DNA from: Tolypothrix sp. FACHB-123
GTDB taxonomy: Bacteria > Cyanobacteriota > Cyanobacteriia > Cyanobacteriales > Nostocaceae
Reading direction: 5' to 3'
Length of the DNA stretch: 64,000 nucleotides
Assembly (NCBI RefSeq): GCF_014697075.1
Contig: NZ_JACJRE010000013.1
Span: 62,001-126,000, forward strand
Positions 29,827 through 38,181 of the stretch are shown here, in pieces. The translations under genes and the position numbers were made by a program. Below the pieces are notes generated by a model. It was not told the DNA's origin, did not search any database, and saw only the letters and a program-made list of their open reading frames with translations. Positions within the stretch are counted from its first letter, which is position 1, and every line of letters begins with the position of its first letter.

Positions 29827-30696
29827 CTAATGACTATTAACCAACAACCTCAATTCTTCCTGTTGTTTTTCATGTTCTACGACAAAAACATTAGAATAAA
29901 GATTAGCTAATATTTGTTTACCTTGCTGGGTTAAGGCTAGGTAACGTAATGCATCTTTTACGTAAGGATATACCCCATTCCAATAAAACTTAGCGTAATT
30001 TTTCCGCAGATCGCCAGGATTCTGATAGCCTAAGACTTTATTCATCCCAGTTTCTTCAAACTCATAAAATAAAGAAGTAATTTTCTTTAAATAACGCGGA
30101 TCGCTTAATTGTCCAATTAAGTCAGCAGCCCTGACTAACCCGGCATAATTAATTGTATCTTGATGATCTTCTGCTTTGGGAACGGGAAACCTAGTTAATT
30201 CAATATTTGACTTAATAACTTCAGCATCAATTAATTTATGTCCGCCAAACCGTTCATCAATAAATAGCTTACCCCGATCCACATGATAAGGTATGAGGCT
30301 GGCATCAGAAGCACCAACAGGCAGAGAAATCATATCGTTATTTTTACCTGTGGCATATAAGCCTTCAGCTTCTTGGTCTTGGCGACAAACTCCTTTAACA
30401 TAGCCAATATCATGACAAACTAAAGAAATAATAAAATGTAACCAATCGTCACTGGAAACCCCACCCTCGCGGATATGTCTACCTCGTAAAATTTCTTGAC
30501 CTACCAGGGTAACAAGAATTGTATGTTCAACGTTATGATATAGGGCATCACTATTGGCAATATTTTCTAAAGCCATATTACCAGCCCAGGCAATGATATC
30601 TTGATAATCATTTTTGTAAGCGCCATAGGTACGACGATAGCCTTCACGAAGTTGATTAACAAAGGCATCAATTAATATTTCTGTAGCATTGAACAT
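29827..30696 (-). CDS. HD-domain metal-dependent phosphohydrolase-like protein
   Basis: Soluble protein of 289 aa. HNVEHT (about 55) and CHDIGYV (about 113) supply the paired histidine/aspartate ligands of an HD-type metal site. The layout resembles cyanobacterial HD proteins structurally related to phosphodiesterases. Substrate unknown. It stands alone between repeats. Confidence 0.8.
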   Translation of the reverse strand: MFNATEILIDAFVNQLREGYRRTYGAYKNDYQDIIAWAGNMALENIANSDALYHNVEHTILVTLVGQEILRGRHIREGGVSSDDWLHFIISLVCHDIGYVKGVCRQDQEAEGLYATGKNNDMISLPVGASDASLIPYHVDRGKLFIDERFGGHKLIDAEVIKSNIELTRFPVPKAEDHQDTINYAGLVRAADLIGQLSDPRYLKKITSLFYEFEETGMNKVLGYQNPGDLRKNYAKFYWNGVYPYVKDALRYLALTQQGKQILANLYSNVFVVEHEKQQEELRLLVNSH

Positions 30697-31434
30697 CTGT
30701 GTTTACTCTCTTTGTTAAGAATTTATTGATTATTGGCAAAAATGCTAGATTAGTTTCGCCTGAATGGAATTGACAATAATATAGCTTTTCTCCTTTGGTA
30801 TCCTATGAGCTTGCTTTCTATTGGTCTATTTTTCCCATAAGATAGCCTATCCTTTCATGTTCAGACAAAATCAACAATCTTTGTTGATGGTTGACTGTTG
30901 ACTGTTGACTGTTGACCCTTCTGTGCGAGACGCTATGCTCAGGGTCAAGGTTTCGGCTACGCTCAGCCTTGACTGTTGACTGGTCAATTTTAGTACCCAA
31001 AATGCCTTAACGAGTTCTTAAAATGCCTTAACAAGTTCTGGAAACGCCTTAACAAGTTCTTATTTTGGTGTTTTCCGCAAGTGAAATGCCTTAACAAGTT
31101 CTGGAAACGCCTTAACAAGTTCTCATTTTGGTGTTTTCCGCAAGTGAAACGCCTTAACGCTTACTCATTTTGGTGTTTTCCGCAAGTGAAATGCCTTAAC
31201 GCTTACTCATTTCGGTGAATCACGCACTCATTTTGGTGTTTTCCGCAGGTGAACACCAAATCACATTCTTAATTAACTAATTTACTTACTTATATCAGTA
31301 ATTCACTTACTTATTACAGAAATATCTGTGTAGCAAAAACCATTGCATATTTGCCCAAATCCTCCCAGGCTAATATATAAGAAAGTTTTTTAAAGTAAAG
31401 GTTGGTAACTGTACTGAAGAATAAGGTGTAAATT
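30697..31434. other. Repeat-rich intergenic region
   Basis: No gene seen. The left part has TTGACTGTTGACTG heptamers and a GCGTAGC-type palindrome (30888-30990), the middle a compound tandem array (31001-31260, listed separately). The right part (31261-31434) is AT-rich and should carry the promoter of the 31435 gene. Confidence 0.6.
31001..31260. repeat. Compound tandem array of GCCTTAAC and TTTTGGTGTTTTCCGC modules
   Basis: Seven copies of (A/G)CCTTAAC followed by AAGTTC, GAGTTC or GCTTAC are interleaved with four near-perfect copies of ATTTTGGTGTTTTCCGC(A)AGTGA and one degenerate copy. The higher-order order is module A-A-B-A-A-B-A-B-A-b-B. No ORF explains it. Confidence 0.85.
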
Positions 31435-31872
31435 ATGGCTCGTCAAAAAAGAAGCTCTAAAGTATTACAAAGAGCAGTTCGTCGTGCGGCTAGCCTTCAT
31501 TCCATCGATGCAAACTTAGATGTAGGCAATGGACTGACTTTACCAGGCTTTTCCAGTCTCATTGAGAAGATGCGAACTCAAGAATATGCATACAATAGCG
31601 CTCTTTCTAACTTAGATAAGTTATACCGGGAAATGCTAGAAACCGAGCGCGAATTGGGAGACATGACAGAACTTATACTGTTGGGAGTTGCCACAAAATT
31701 TGGCAAAAGCAGTTTTGAATACGGTATGGCAGGCGGAGTACCTAAAAACGGGCGTCGCCGGGTAAAAAGAAGTGAGTCATCAGTTCCCATCCCACAGGAA
31801 ACAGCATTCATCGCTGATTTCACAAGCAACGGCAATGGTAAGAATGCAGCGGGTTTAGGAACTTCTCATTAA
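31435..31872 (+). CDS. Hypothetical protein, basic at both ends
   Basis: Protein of 145 aa that I do not recognise. The N-terminus is strongly basic (ARQKRSSKVLQRAVRRAA), the centre (about 45-80) is probably helical with alternating charges, and a second basic patch (GRRRVKRSE) lies near 103. It has no signal peptide or membrane segment. AAGGTG upstream of the ATG supports this start. Small size and basic patches would fit nucleic-acid binding, but this is only a guess. Confidence 0.6.
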   Translation: MARQKRSSKVLQRAVRRAASLHSIDANLDVGNGLTLPGFSSLIEKMRTQEYAYNSALSNLDKLYREMLETERELGDMTELILLGVATKFGKSSFEYGMAGGVPKNGRRRVKRSESSVPIPQETAFIADFTSNGNGKNAAGLGTSH

Positions 31873-32247
31873 AAAAATATTCTATTGCTATTGTTGACGG
31901 TTCACAGTCAAGGCTGAGCGGAGTCGAAGCCTTGACTCTGGCGTAGCGTCTTACACAGAAGGGTCAACAGTCAACCGTCAACAGTCAACCGTCAACAGTT
32001 AATTGCACATTAACTACTAAAAATGTTCAATTAATCCAGTGCAAATACTTATTGACAATATTTTGATTATCTAAATATATTGCAAATATTATTCTACTGT
32101 CATAAAAATACAGCCGATGTGATGTTTGTAGGCTGATATATATTGACAATTACAGCTTCAAAAAATTGATCTTTTTATATTTCTTCACAAATATTCAACT
32201 TTATTTAAAAAAACTATTAGAGTATTTATATTACAGGAGATAAAAGT
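31873..32247. repeat. Intergenic region with heptamer repeats and a MITE-like fragment
   Basis: AAAATATTCTATTGCTATTGTTGACGG-type sequence (31875-31903) resembles one end of the 112-bp element at 26460. TCAACAGTCAACCGTCAAC repeats follow (31965-32000). The rest is AT-rich and leads into the RND operon. Confidence 0.55.
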
Positions 32248-33726
32248 ATGAATGTGAGTGACGAAAGTTCATCAGAAGTGGGAATGGAAGACGCTTTAAA
32301 GGCTGATGATGCTGATGTTGGGCAAAAACTCAATTCTCGGTCAAATCGCCTGTGGTTAAAGCCTTTATTACTGGGTACTGGTTTAGGGTTTGCGATCGCA
32401 ATTGGTGGTGTGGGTGCATTCAAGCATAATACAATTCCTCAACAAAAGGCTGTTGCGAATAATCCCGCATCTCCTGCTAAGCCTGCGATGACGGTAACTA
32501 TCGCCGCTGTAGAACCTGCGAGTATAGCCCAGAAACTCAATACTACTGGTACTATCGCCGCATCAGATTTAATTCCTGTTTTACCTCAAACCAATGGACT
32601 GCAAATTAGACAAATTCCCGAAAATATTAAAGAAGGGGCTTTTGTCAAAAAAGGTCAAGTCTTGGCAGTGTTAGATGATTCTATCCTCCAGACTCAAATT
32701 ATCCAAGCGAAAGCAGATGTCCAATCCAAGCAAGCAGATGTGGAATCTAAACAAGCAGATGTGACATCTAAGCAAGCAACTGTTTCAGCAAATCAGGCGA
32801 TTGTCAACCAAAGACAAGCAGACTTAGCTCAAGCAAAAGCACGGTTGGAAGAAGCAGAGAAGAATTTTCAGCGTTATCAACAACTTGCAGCTTCTGGTGC
32901 AATTAGTCAACAAGAACTTGATACTCGTTCCTACACTGTGAAAACTGCAACTGAAGCAGTGCGGGTTGCTGAGGAAAATGTCCGTAGCGCTCAAGCTAAT
33001 GTGGGTAGTAGTCAAGCAAATATTAGTATTGCTCAAGCGAATGTGACTAAAGCGCAAGCTGATGTGCGTAGTAGTGCGGCGCGAGTAGGACAATTACAAA
33101 CCCAATTAGGACAAACCTTAGTATTAGCGCCTGTTTCGGGAATTATTGCCGAAAAACTCGCCAGAGTTGGCGATGTCACCGGGATACCACCGCAAACCCA
33201 AGTAGGAAATATTATTGGCGGAACACAAAAGCTGTTTTCAATTATTCGCGATCGCCAATTAGAATTGCAAGCGAAAGTCCCGGAAATTCAACTTCCCTTA
33301 GTGAAAGTAGGCGCAACGGTAGAAGTATCCTCTGATTTGAATCGGCTTGTGAAGTTGGAAGGAAGAGTCAGAGAGATAGAACCGCTGGTAAACGACCAAA
33401 GAAGGGAAGCTATTGTCAAAATCGACTTACCAGCCACAAATTCACTTAAACCTGGGATGTTTGCTAGGGCGGCGATTACCACCAATAACGCTATGGGGAT
33501 GACAGTACCACAAAAAGCTGTCCAACCCCAACCTGACGGCAGCACAATTGTATTCATGCTATCGGGTGAAGACATTGTCCGCGCTCAGAAAGTAGAACTA
33601 GGAGAACCTATAAACGGTAACAGAGTGGAAATCAAAAGCGGGTTAAAAATAGGCGATCGCGTAATTGTTAAAGGAGCAGGTTATCTCAAAGATGGTGACA
33701 AAGTTTTGATATCCCCTGAAGGATAA
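32248..33726 (+). CDS. RND efflux periplasmic adaptor subunit (HlyD/AcrA family)
   Basis: Membrane fusion protein of 492 aa. A short cytoplasmic N-terminus is followed by one membrane anchor (about 43-60). The lipoyl half-motifs flank a long hairpin of heptad-like repeats (about 150-285) rich in KQADV and QANV units, which forms the coiled coil. The beta-barrel and membrane-proximal parts follow (LVLAPVSGIIAEKL, then FSIIRDRQLELQAKVPE). AGGAGA precedes the ATG. It bridges the RND pump encoded 106 bp downstream and an outer-membrane channel such as the TolC-type protein at the right end of the window. Confidence 0.93.
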   Translation: MNVSDESSSEVGMEDALKADDADVGQKLNSRSNRLWLKPLLLGTGLGFAIAIGGVGAFKHNTIPQQKAVANNPASPAKPAMTVTIAAVEPASIAQKLNTTGTIAASDLIPVLPQTNGLQIRQIPENIKEGAFVKKGQVLAVLDDSILQTQIIQAKADVQSKQADVESKQADVTSKQATVSANQAIVNQRQADLAQAKARLEEAEKNFQRYQQLAASGAISQQELDTRSYTVKTATEAVRVAEENVRSAQANVGSSQANISIAQANVTKAQADVRSSAARVGQLQTQLGQTLVLAPVSGIIAEKLARVGDVTGIPPQTQVGNIIGGTQKLFSIIRDRQLELQAKVPEIQLPLVKVGATVEVSSDLNRLVKLEGRVREIEPLVNDQRREAIVKIDLPATNSLKPGMFARAAITTNNAMGMTVPQKAVQPQPDGSTIVFMLSGEDIVRAQKVELGEPINGNRVEIKSGLKIGDRVIVKGAGYLKDGDKVLISPEG

Positions 33727-33832
33727 AGGATGAGATCCAAAGTCTGAAGTGAAAAGGTCATATATCAACCCCCTGTAGTGAACTTTTTTGCCCTCAATCC
33801 AAAATCCAAAATCTAAAATCTAAAATTTGCCG

Positions 33833-36800
33833 ATGTCTTTTAATATCTCTGCTTGGTCGATTAAAAAGCCTGTTCCGACGATAGTTTTATTTTTAATTCT
33901 GACGATAGTTGGGTGGTTCTCCTTCACTTCCTTAGGTATAGATACTAACCCCAACGTTGATATTCCTGCTGTGACAGTTACCGTCACTCAACCGGGTGCA
34001 GGCCCAGCAGAACTTGAATCTCAGGTGACAAAGAAGATTGAAGATGCTGTGGCGGGATTGGGTAATATCGATAACATGATATCGAGGGTTACTGATGGTA
34101 ATTCCACAACCACGATCAGTTTTTTGTTGGGTACAAATAGCGATCGCGCTACCAATGACGTGCGAAATGCGATCGCCCAAATTCGCCAAAGTTTACCCCA
34201 AGACATCAACGATCCAGTAGTCCAACGTTTAGACTTTGCTGGTGGGGCGATTATGACTTATGTAGTCAAGTCTGATCGCCGTTCTGTGGAAGAATTAAGC
34301 AACCTCACAGACCAAACTATCAGCCGCGCCTTGTTAGCAGTTAAAGGTGTCGCCCAAATTAAACGTGTCGGTGGAGTTGATAGAGAAATCAGAATTAACC
34401 TCGACCCCAATCGCTTACAATCTTTAGGAATCACCGCCACCCAAGTAAACGACCAAATCCGCGCTTTCAACATTAACCTACCCGGTGGACGTGCAGAATT
34501 AGGCGGTAGCGAACAAAGTATCAGGACATTAGGTAGCGCCGCTAGTGTGGATGTTTTGAAAACCTACGAAATTGTCCTCCCCGGAGGCGGTTCTGTACCC
34601 TTGTCCAGCTTAGGAACTGTCGAGGATCAATTTGCTGACATCCGCCAAACTGCACGCTTGAATAACAAACCGATTGTAGCGTTTCAGGTTCTCCGCAGTA
34701 CTGGTAGCGTTATGGTGACAGTGGAATCGGGAGTTAAAGCCGCAGTTAAAGAACTAGAAAAAACCCTCCCCCCAGATGTCAAGCTAGATTTAGTCTTTAC
34801 CAGAGCTGATGTAGTTCGCCAATCCTATGAAAGCACCATCGATGAATTAATCCAGGCTTCAGTGTTGGCGGTCATCGTTATCATGGTATTTTTACGCGAC
34901 TGGCGCGCTACATTAATTACCGCCGTTGCCCTCCCCTTATCCATAATTCCCACCTTTGCCGTCCAGCAAGCATTAGGTTACACCCTCAACAACATGACCT
35001 TGCTAGCCTTAGCCCTAGCAGTCGGTAACCTAGTCGATGATGCCGTCGTGGAAATTGAAAACATGGAACGGCACATAGCAATGGGGAAATCACCTTTGCA
35101 AGCTGCTTATGATTCCTCGGCCGAAGTCGGATTAGCAGTAGTCGCTTCTGCCGCCACGATTATTGCTGTATTTATGCCCGTAGCCTTTATGGGTGGAATT
35201 CCAGGACAATTTTTCCAACCTTTTGGCGTTACCGTTGCCGTTTCCACAATTTTCTCCACCTTAGTCGCCCGGATGGTTACACCCATGATGGGGGCGTATT
35301 TGCTTCAGGATAAAAACCAAAATCAGAAACAGGCAAGATTTACCCAATTATTCAACTTTAAATTAAAACTACCCACGCAGCGCCAGAAAAACAAGAAACT
35401 TAGCACTATCAAGCCCCGGACTTTTCAGCCTTATAAGTCCATGTTGCAATGGGCACTGCGTCATAGATTAACCACAATTGCGATCGCGATCGCCTTCTTC
35501 ATGGCTAGCTTGATGCTAGTTCCCTTAATTCCCAAGGGGTTCGTTGATGATGGCGATTACGGACTTTCTAGTATTTCTATAGAAATCCCCCCTGGTTCTA
35601 CCTTGGCAGACATGAATCAGGTAGTAACCCAGACAACCAACATTCTCCTAGAAAACCCGTATGTTGCCCAGGTAGTAGCCACTGAAGATTTAAATACAGC
35701 CACCCTTGCTGTTAATCTCAAACCCAAAGAAGAACGCAAGATATCGCAAAAACAATTTGAGGAAGAAATCCGCCCCTTATTCCAGCAAATACCAGGAGCG
35801 AGAATCAGTTTCCAAAGCCAAGTACCAGGGGATAGCCGTAAAGGTTTATCAATAGTTCTCCGAAGCGAAAATCCCGAAGCCTTAAGTCAAGCAGCAGAAG
35901 CACTAGAAAAGCAGATGCGCACCTTACCCGGATTAGTGGAAGTCTCTTCTAGCGCCAGTTTGGTGAAACCAGAAATTCTCGTCATACCCAATCCCCAACG
36001 CGCTGCTGATTTGGGTGTCACCGTACAAGCGATCGCCCGTACCGCCTCCTTAGCGACAATTGGTGATAACGATGCCAACTTAGCCAAATATAATTTAAGC
36101 GATCGGCAAATCCCAATTCGCGTGCAAATCGATCCCAAAGCACGCGCAGACATCAACAATATCAAAAATCTCCAAGTTCCCAGCCAAAATGGTAGCTTAG
36201 TTCCCCTGCTTGCAGTTGCAGATATCCGCTTTGGTAGCGGCCCTGCAACAATCAACCGCTACGATCGCGCCCGTCAAGTTGCAGTCGAAGCAAACCTACA
36301 AGGTATCGCCCTGGGAGAAGCAGTCCAAGCAGTCAATAAACTACCGATCATGCAAAACTTACCCCCAGGAGTAGTACAGCAACCCTCTGGTGGTGCAAAA
36401 ATCATGCAAGACATCTTTAGAGGTTTTGGTAGCGCCTTAGGATTAGCAATTTTGTGCATATATGCAATTCTCGTATTGCTATATAACAACTTTCTCCATC
36501 CCTTCTCAATTATGGCAGCCTTACCCTTTTGTTTAGGCGGCGCACTAATAGCCTTAATGGTAATGCAAAAACCCTTAGGACTCTATGCCTTAATTGGAAT
36601 TGTACTGCTATTAGGAATTGTCACCAAAAACTCAATTCTATTAGTAGACTATACAATCATCAACATGGAAGAAGGCAAAAGCCAACGTCAAGCACTCATC
36701 GAAGCTGGCGTGTCACGCTTGCGCCCAATCATGATGACCTCGTTAGCAACAATCGCTGGTACTCTACCCCTAGCCTTAGGAATCGGTGTCGGTTCCGAAG

Positions 36801-37018
36801 TCCGTCAACCGATGGGAATCGCCATCATGGGTGGCTTTACAACTTCCACACTGCTGACATTGGTGGTAGTACCCGTAATATTTAGCTATATTGACAACTT
36901 CCAAAGCTGGATCATGAATACCTTGCGCTACGGCTTCGGCAAAAAACCACCCCGCCCTGCATCCAGCGAACATGAAGTCATCAGCCTACCATCAGAGCGC
37001 GAAAAATCTGCCTCTTAA
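33833..37018 (+). CDS. RND efflux transporter, inner-membrane pump
   Basis: AcrB/HAE-type permease of 1061 aa. The N-terminus enters the membrane at KKPVPTIVLFLILTIVGWFS, periplasmic porter domains follow, and the central block has GNLVDDAVVEIENMERH, with the two Asp of the proton relay. The second membrane half starts near residue 545 and ends with LLLGIVTKNSILLVDY. A basic hydrophilic loop (about 495-535) lies between the halves. It would export hydrophobic compounds using the proton gradient. The reading frame also allows a TTG start two codons earlier; I use the ATG. Paired with the upstream adaptor gene. Confidence 0.95.
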   Translation: MSFNISAWSIKKPVPTIVLFLILTIVGWFSFTSLGIDTNPNVDIPAVTVTVTQPGAGPAELESQVTKKIEDAVAGLGNIDNMISRVTDGNSTTTISFLLGTNSDRATNDVRNAIAQIRQSLPQDINDPVVQRLDFAGGAIMTYVVKSDRRSVEELSNLTDQTISRALLAVKGVAQIKRVGGVDREIRINLDPNRLQSLGITATQVNDQIRAFNINLPGGRAELGGSEQSIRTLGSAASVDVLKTYEIVLPGGGSVPLSSLGTVEDQFADIRQTARLNNKPIVAFQVLRSTGSVMVTVESGVKAAVKELEKTLPPDVKLDLVFTRADVVRQSYESTIDELIQASVLAVIVIMVFLRDWRATLITAVALPLSIIPTFAVQQALGYTLNNMTLLALALAVGNLVDDAVVEIENMERHIAMGKSPLQAAYDSSAEVGLAVVASAATIIAVFMPVAFMGGIPGQFFQPFGVTVAVSTIFSTLVARMVTPMMGAYLLQDKNQNQKQARFTQLFNFKLKLPTQRQKNKKLSTIKPRTFQPYKSMLQWALRHRLTTIAIAIAFFMASLMLVPLIPKGFVDDGDYGLSSISIEIPPGSTLADMNQVVTQTTNILLENPYVAQVVATEDLNTATLAVNLKPKEERKISQKQFEEEIRPLFQQIPGARISFQSQVPGDSRKGLSIVLRSENPEALSQAAEALEKQMRTLPGLVEVSSSASLVKPEILVIPNPQRAADLGVTVQAIARTASLATIGDNDANLAKYNLSDRQIPIRVQIDPKARADINNIKNLQVPSQNGSLVPLLAVADIRFGSGPATINRYDRARQVAVEANLQGIALGEAVQAVNKLPIMQNLPPGVVQQPSGGAKIMQDIFRGFGSALGLAILCIYAILVLLYNNFLHPFSIMAALPFCLGGALIALMVMQKPLGLYALIGIVLLLGIVTKNSILLVDYTIINMEEGKSQRQALIEAGVSRLRPIMMTSLATIAGTLPLALGIGVGSEVRQPMGIAIMGGFTTSTLLTLVVVPVIFSYIDNFQSWIMNTLRYGFGKKPPRPASSEHEVISLPSEREKSAS

Positions 37019-37082
37019 ATTCAACTTTGGCAAATTATGCTATAATAGCACCTAGCTTTATCTTAATGGCTAGCTGCTGTTT

Positions 37083-37154
37083 GCGGGTGTAATTCAGTGG
37101 TAGAATGTCACCTTCCCATGGTGAACGTCGTGGGTTCGAGTCCCATCGCCCGCT
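37083..37154 (+). tRNA. trnG-CCC: tRNA-Gly (anticodon CCC)
   Basis: The acceptor stem GCGGGTG pairs with CGCCCGC. The anticodon stem TCACC/GGTGA encloses the loop TTCCCAT with anticodon CCC, and the T arm has GGGTTCGAGTCCC. CCA is not encoded. It begins 64 bp after the RND pump gene. Positions 37103-37118 of its D-arm/anticodon region are the protospacer of the neighbouring transposon's homing guide, with GTA (37100-37102) in PAM position. The gene itself is intact. Confidence 0.95.
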
Positions 37155-37165
37155 TTTGATTCAAA

Positions 37166-37250
37166 TGTACATTAACTAATTATTTGTCACTGTTAACAGA
37201 TTAATGTCATTTTTAACTAATTGATGTCACTGTTAACAAATTAATGTCCT
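37166..37250 (+). repeat. CAST end (protospacer-proximal, left-end type) with four TnsB-type repeats
   Basis: It begins with TGTACATTAAC, very like published type V-K left ends that start TGTAC. Four copies of a 19-bp motif, consensus TTAAC(A/T)(A/G)ATTAATGTCA(C/T), start at 37172, 37192, 37212 and 37232, exactly 20 bp apart (two helical turns), as expected for TnsB binding sites. The first base is 63 bp beyond the PAM of the tRNA protospacer, inside the 60-66 bp spacing known for this transposon type. Confidence 0.9.
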
Positions 37251-37335
37251 CTTCAACAACTAACTTCCTTTTATTCTATGCTGAAACTGATGCGATCAAC
37301 TCCAATGGTTGATTCAGCCTCTACAAGAATAAAAA

Positions 37336-37367
37336 TTGGGAAGGTGACATTCCTTTCAACCCACCTC
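37336..37367 (-). ncRNA. Delocalised homing crRNA: short repeat plus 17-nt guide to tRNA-Gly
   Basis: On the minus strand GAGGTGGGTTGAAAG (37367-37353) equals the 3' part of a Cas12k-type repeat. It is followed by the guide GAATGTCACCTTCCCAA (37352-37336). The first 16 nt of the guide are identical to tRNA-Gly positions 37103-37118 and only the 17th differs. The protospacer is preceded by GTA, fitting the GTN PAM of Cas12k. Its GGTGGGTT pairs perfectly with AACCCACC at the tracrRNA 3' end. It lies outside the main array, as in other type V-K elements. A GTTTCAA heptamer at 37437-37431 may be a leftover of the repeat's 5' half. Confidence 0.9.
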
Positions 37368-37469
37368 TTTAATTTGGTACTTACATAATAAAGTTTGTTT
37401 GTCGCAACTGGCTCTTTGTTGCAGAAGCATTTGAAACCATAGTTCGCTAGTGTGAAAAAATCTACCCAA

Positions 37470-37722
37470 GCTTCAACCCGCCTCAAGCGGTGAGGGGTAT
37501 TGAAACTCTAGAGCATCTATCTGCTCATAGCTGAGGTCTAGCTTTCAACCCGCCTCAAGCTGTGAGGGGTATTGAAACGGCAATTTTTCGGTGATAGACG
37601 GGAATAATGTTTACTTTCAACCCGCCTCAAGCTGTGAGGGGTATTGAAACTACATAATTAATCAATATTCTTATCCCGGTGCATTCTTTCAACCCGCCTC
37701 AAGCTGTGAGGGGTATTGAAAC
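37470..37722 (-). CRISPR. Type V-K CRISPR array, 4 repeats, 3 spacers
   Basis: 37-bp repeats at 37686-37722, 37614-37650, 37542-37578 and 37470-37506, read on the minus strand, beginning GTTTCAATACCCCTC and ending GGCGGGTTGAAAG. The three leader-side copies are identical; the last (37470-37506) has three changes, as expected for a trailer-end repeat. The three spacers are each 35 bp (37651-37685, 37579-37613, 37507-37541). The GTTTCAA...GGGTTGAAAG form is typical of Cas12k systems. The nearest cas gene is the cas12k remnant on the same strand. Confidence 0.95.
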
Positions 37723-37909
37723 TCCAGCGCCTCAAATCCTTCACTAGCAACGACTCCAGAAGCATTTTTGTCAGAACTGCCAAAATCGCCTGTCACTTAA
37801 CAATTGAAAAACTAAATTAACTGACACAATAAAAGCTACAAGCCTTAATCAATAAGCGATTTGAAGTTTTGGCAGATACCCAGGGAAATTGACCCCGCTT
37901 CGATTCGCC
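37723..37909 (-). promoter_or_regulatory. CRISPR leader region
   Basis: AT-rich non-coding stretch between the tracrRNA 3' end and the first array repeat. No ORF. By position it is the leader; I did not find an unambiguous promoter. Confidence 0.4.
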
Positions 37910-38144
37910 AAAAAATAATTAAGGTGGGTTCCTCCTTGGTCGGAGGTGATTCAGTAGCCACCACTGCGGTAAACCCGCACCTCTATTACTGGGGGCGCAC
38001 CTTATTCCTATCCACAAGGGATAGCAGCATCAAGGTGGGCAGCTACCAGGGTCAGAAAGCAAGACTGTCTTCCAACAGTCAAACTAACCCACATTTTCAC
38101 AGCACAGCGGCTTTATACAAGCATGAACTGCGGCGCTATTACTG
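37910..38144 (-). ncRNA. Cas12k tracrRNA
   Basis: The minus-strand sequence begins near AATAGCGCCGCAGTTCATGC. It runs through GGTTAGTTTGACTG, CAGTCTTGCTTTCTGACCC, TGGTAGCTGCCCACC, GGTGCGCCCCCAG and GTGGCTACTGAATCACC, and ends with the anti-repeat block GGAGGAACCCACC (about 37930-37923). These blocks, their order and the overall length of about 220 nt match the tracrRNA of the ShCAST system. Stem-loops such as GACTGT/ACAGTC are intact. It lies between cas12k and the array, the canonical place. No damage is visible, so the RNA could still be made. Confidence 0.93.
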
Positions 38145-38150
38145 ATACTT

Positions 38151-38181
38151 ATTCTATTTTCAAGGTTCGGTGTTTTGTCAA
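38151..38181 (-). promoter_or_regulatory. Promoter of the tracrRNA
   Basis: On the minus strand TTGACA (38181-38176) and TAGAAT (38156-38151) are 19 bp apart and followed after about 7 nt by the expected tracrRNA 5' end. The -35 box abuts the stop codon of cas12k. Confidence 0.6.

Noticed and set aside
30888-30990. CRISPR-like array of TTGACTGTTGAC units
   Set aside because: These are contiguous 7-bp tandem repeats without spacers.
37470-37722. CRISPR array read on the plus strand as type I/III because repeats end in ATTGAAAC
   Set aside because: The reverse complement has the Cas12k repeat form ending GGGTTGAAAG, the tracrRNA is on the minus strand, and the degenerate repeat then falls at the trailer end.
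37861-38145. 94-codon plus-strand ORF
   Set aside because: It lies entirely antisense to the tracrRNA; its amino acids show no family resemblance and the RNA blocks explain the conservation.
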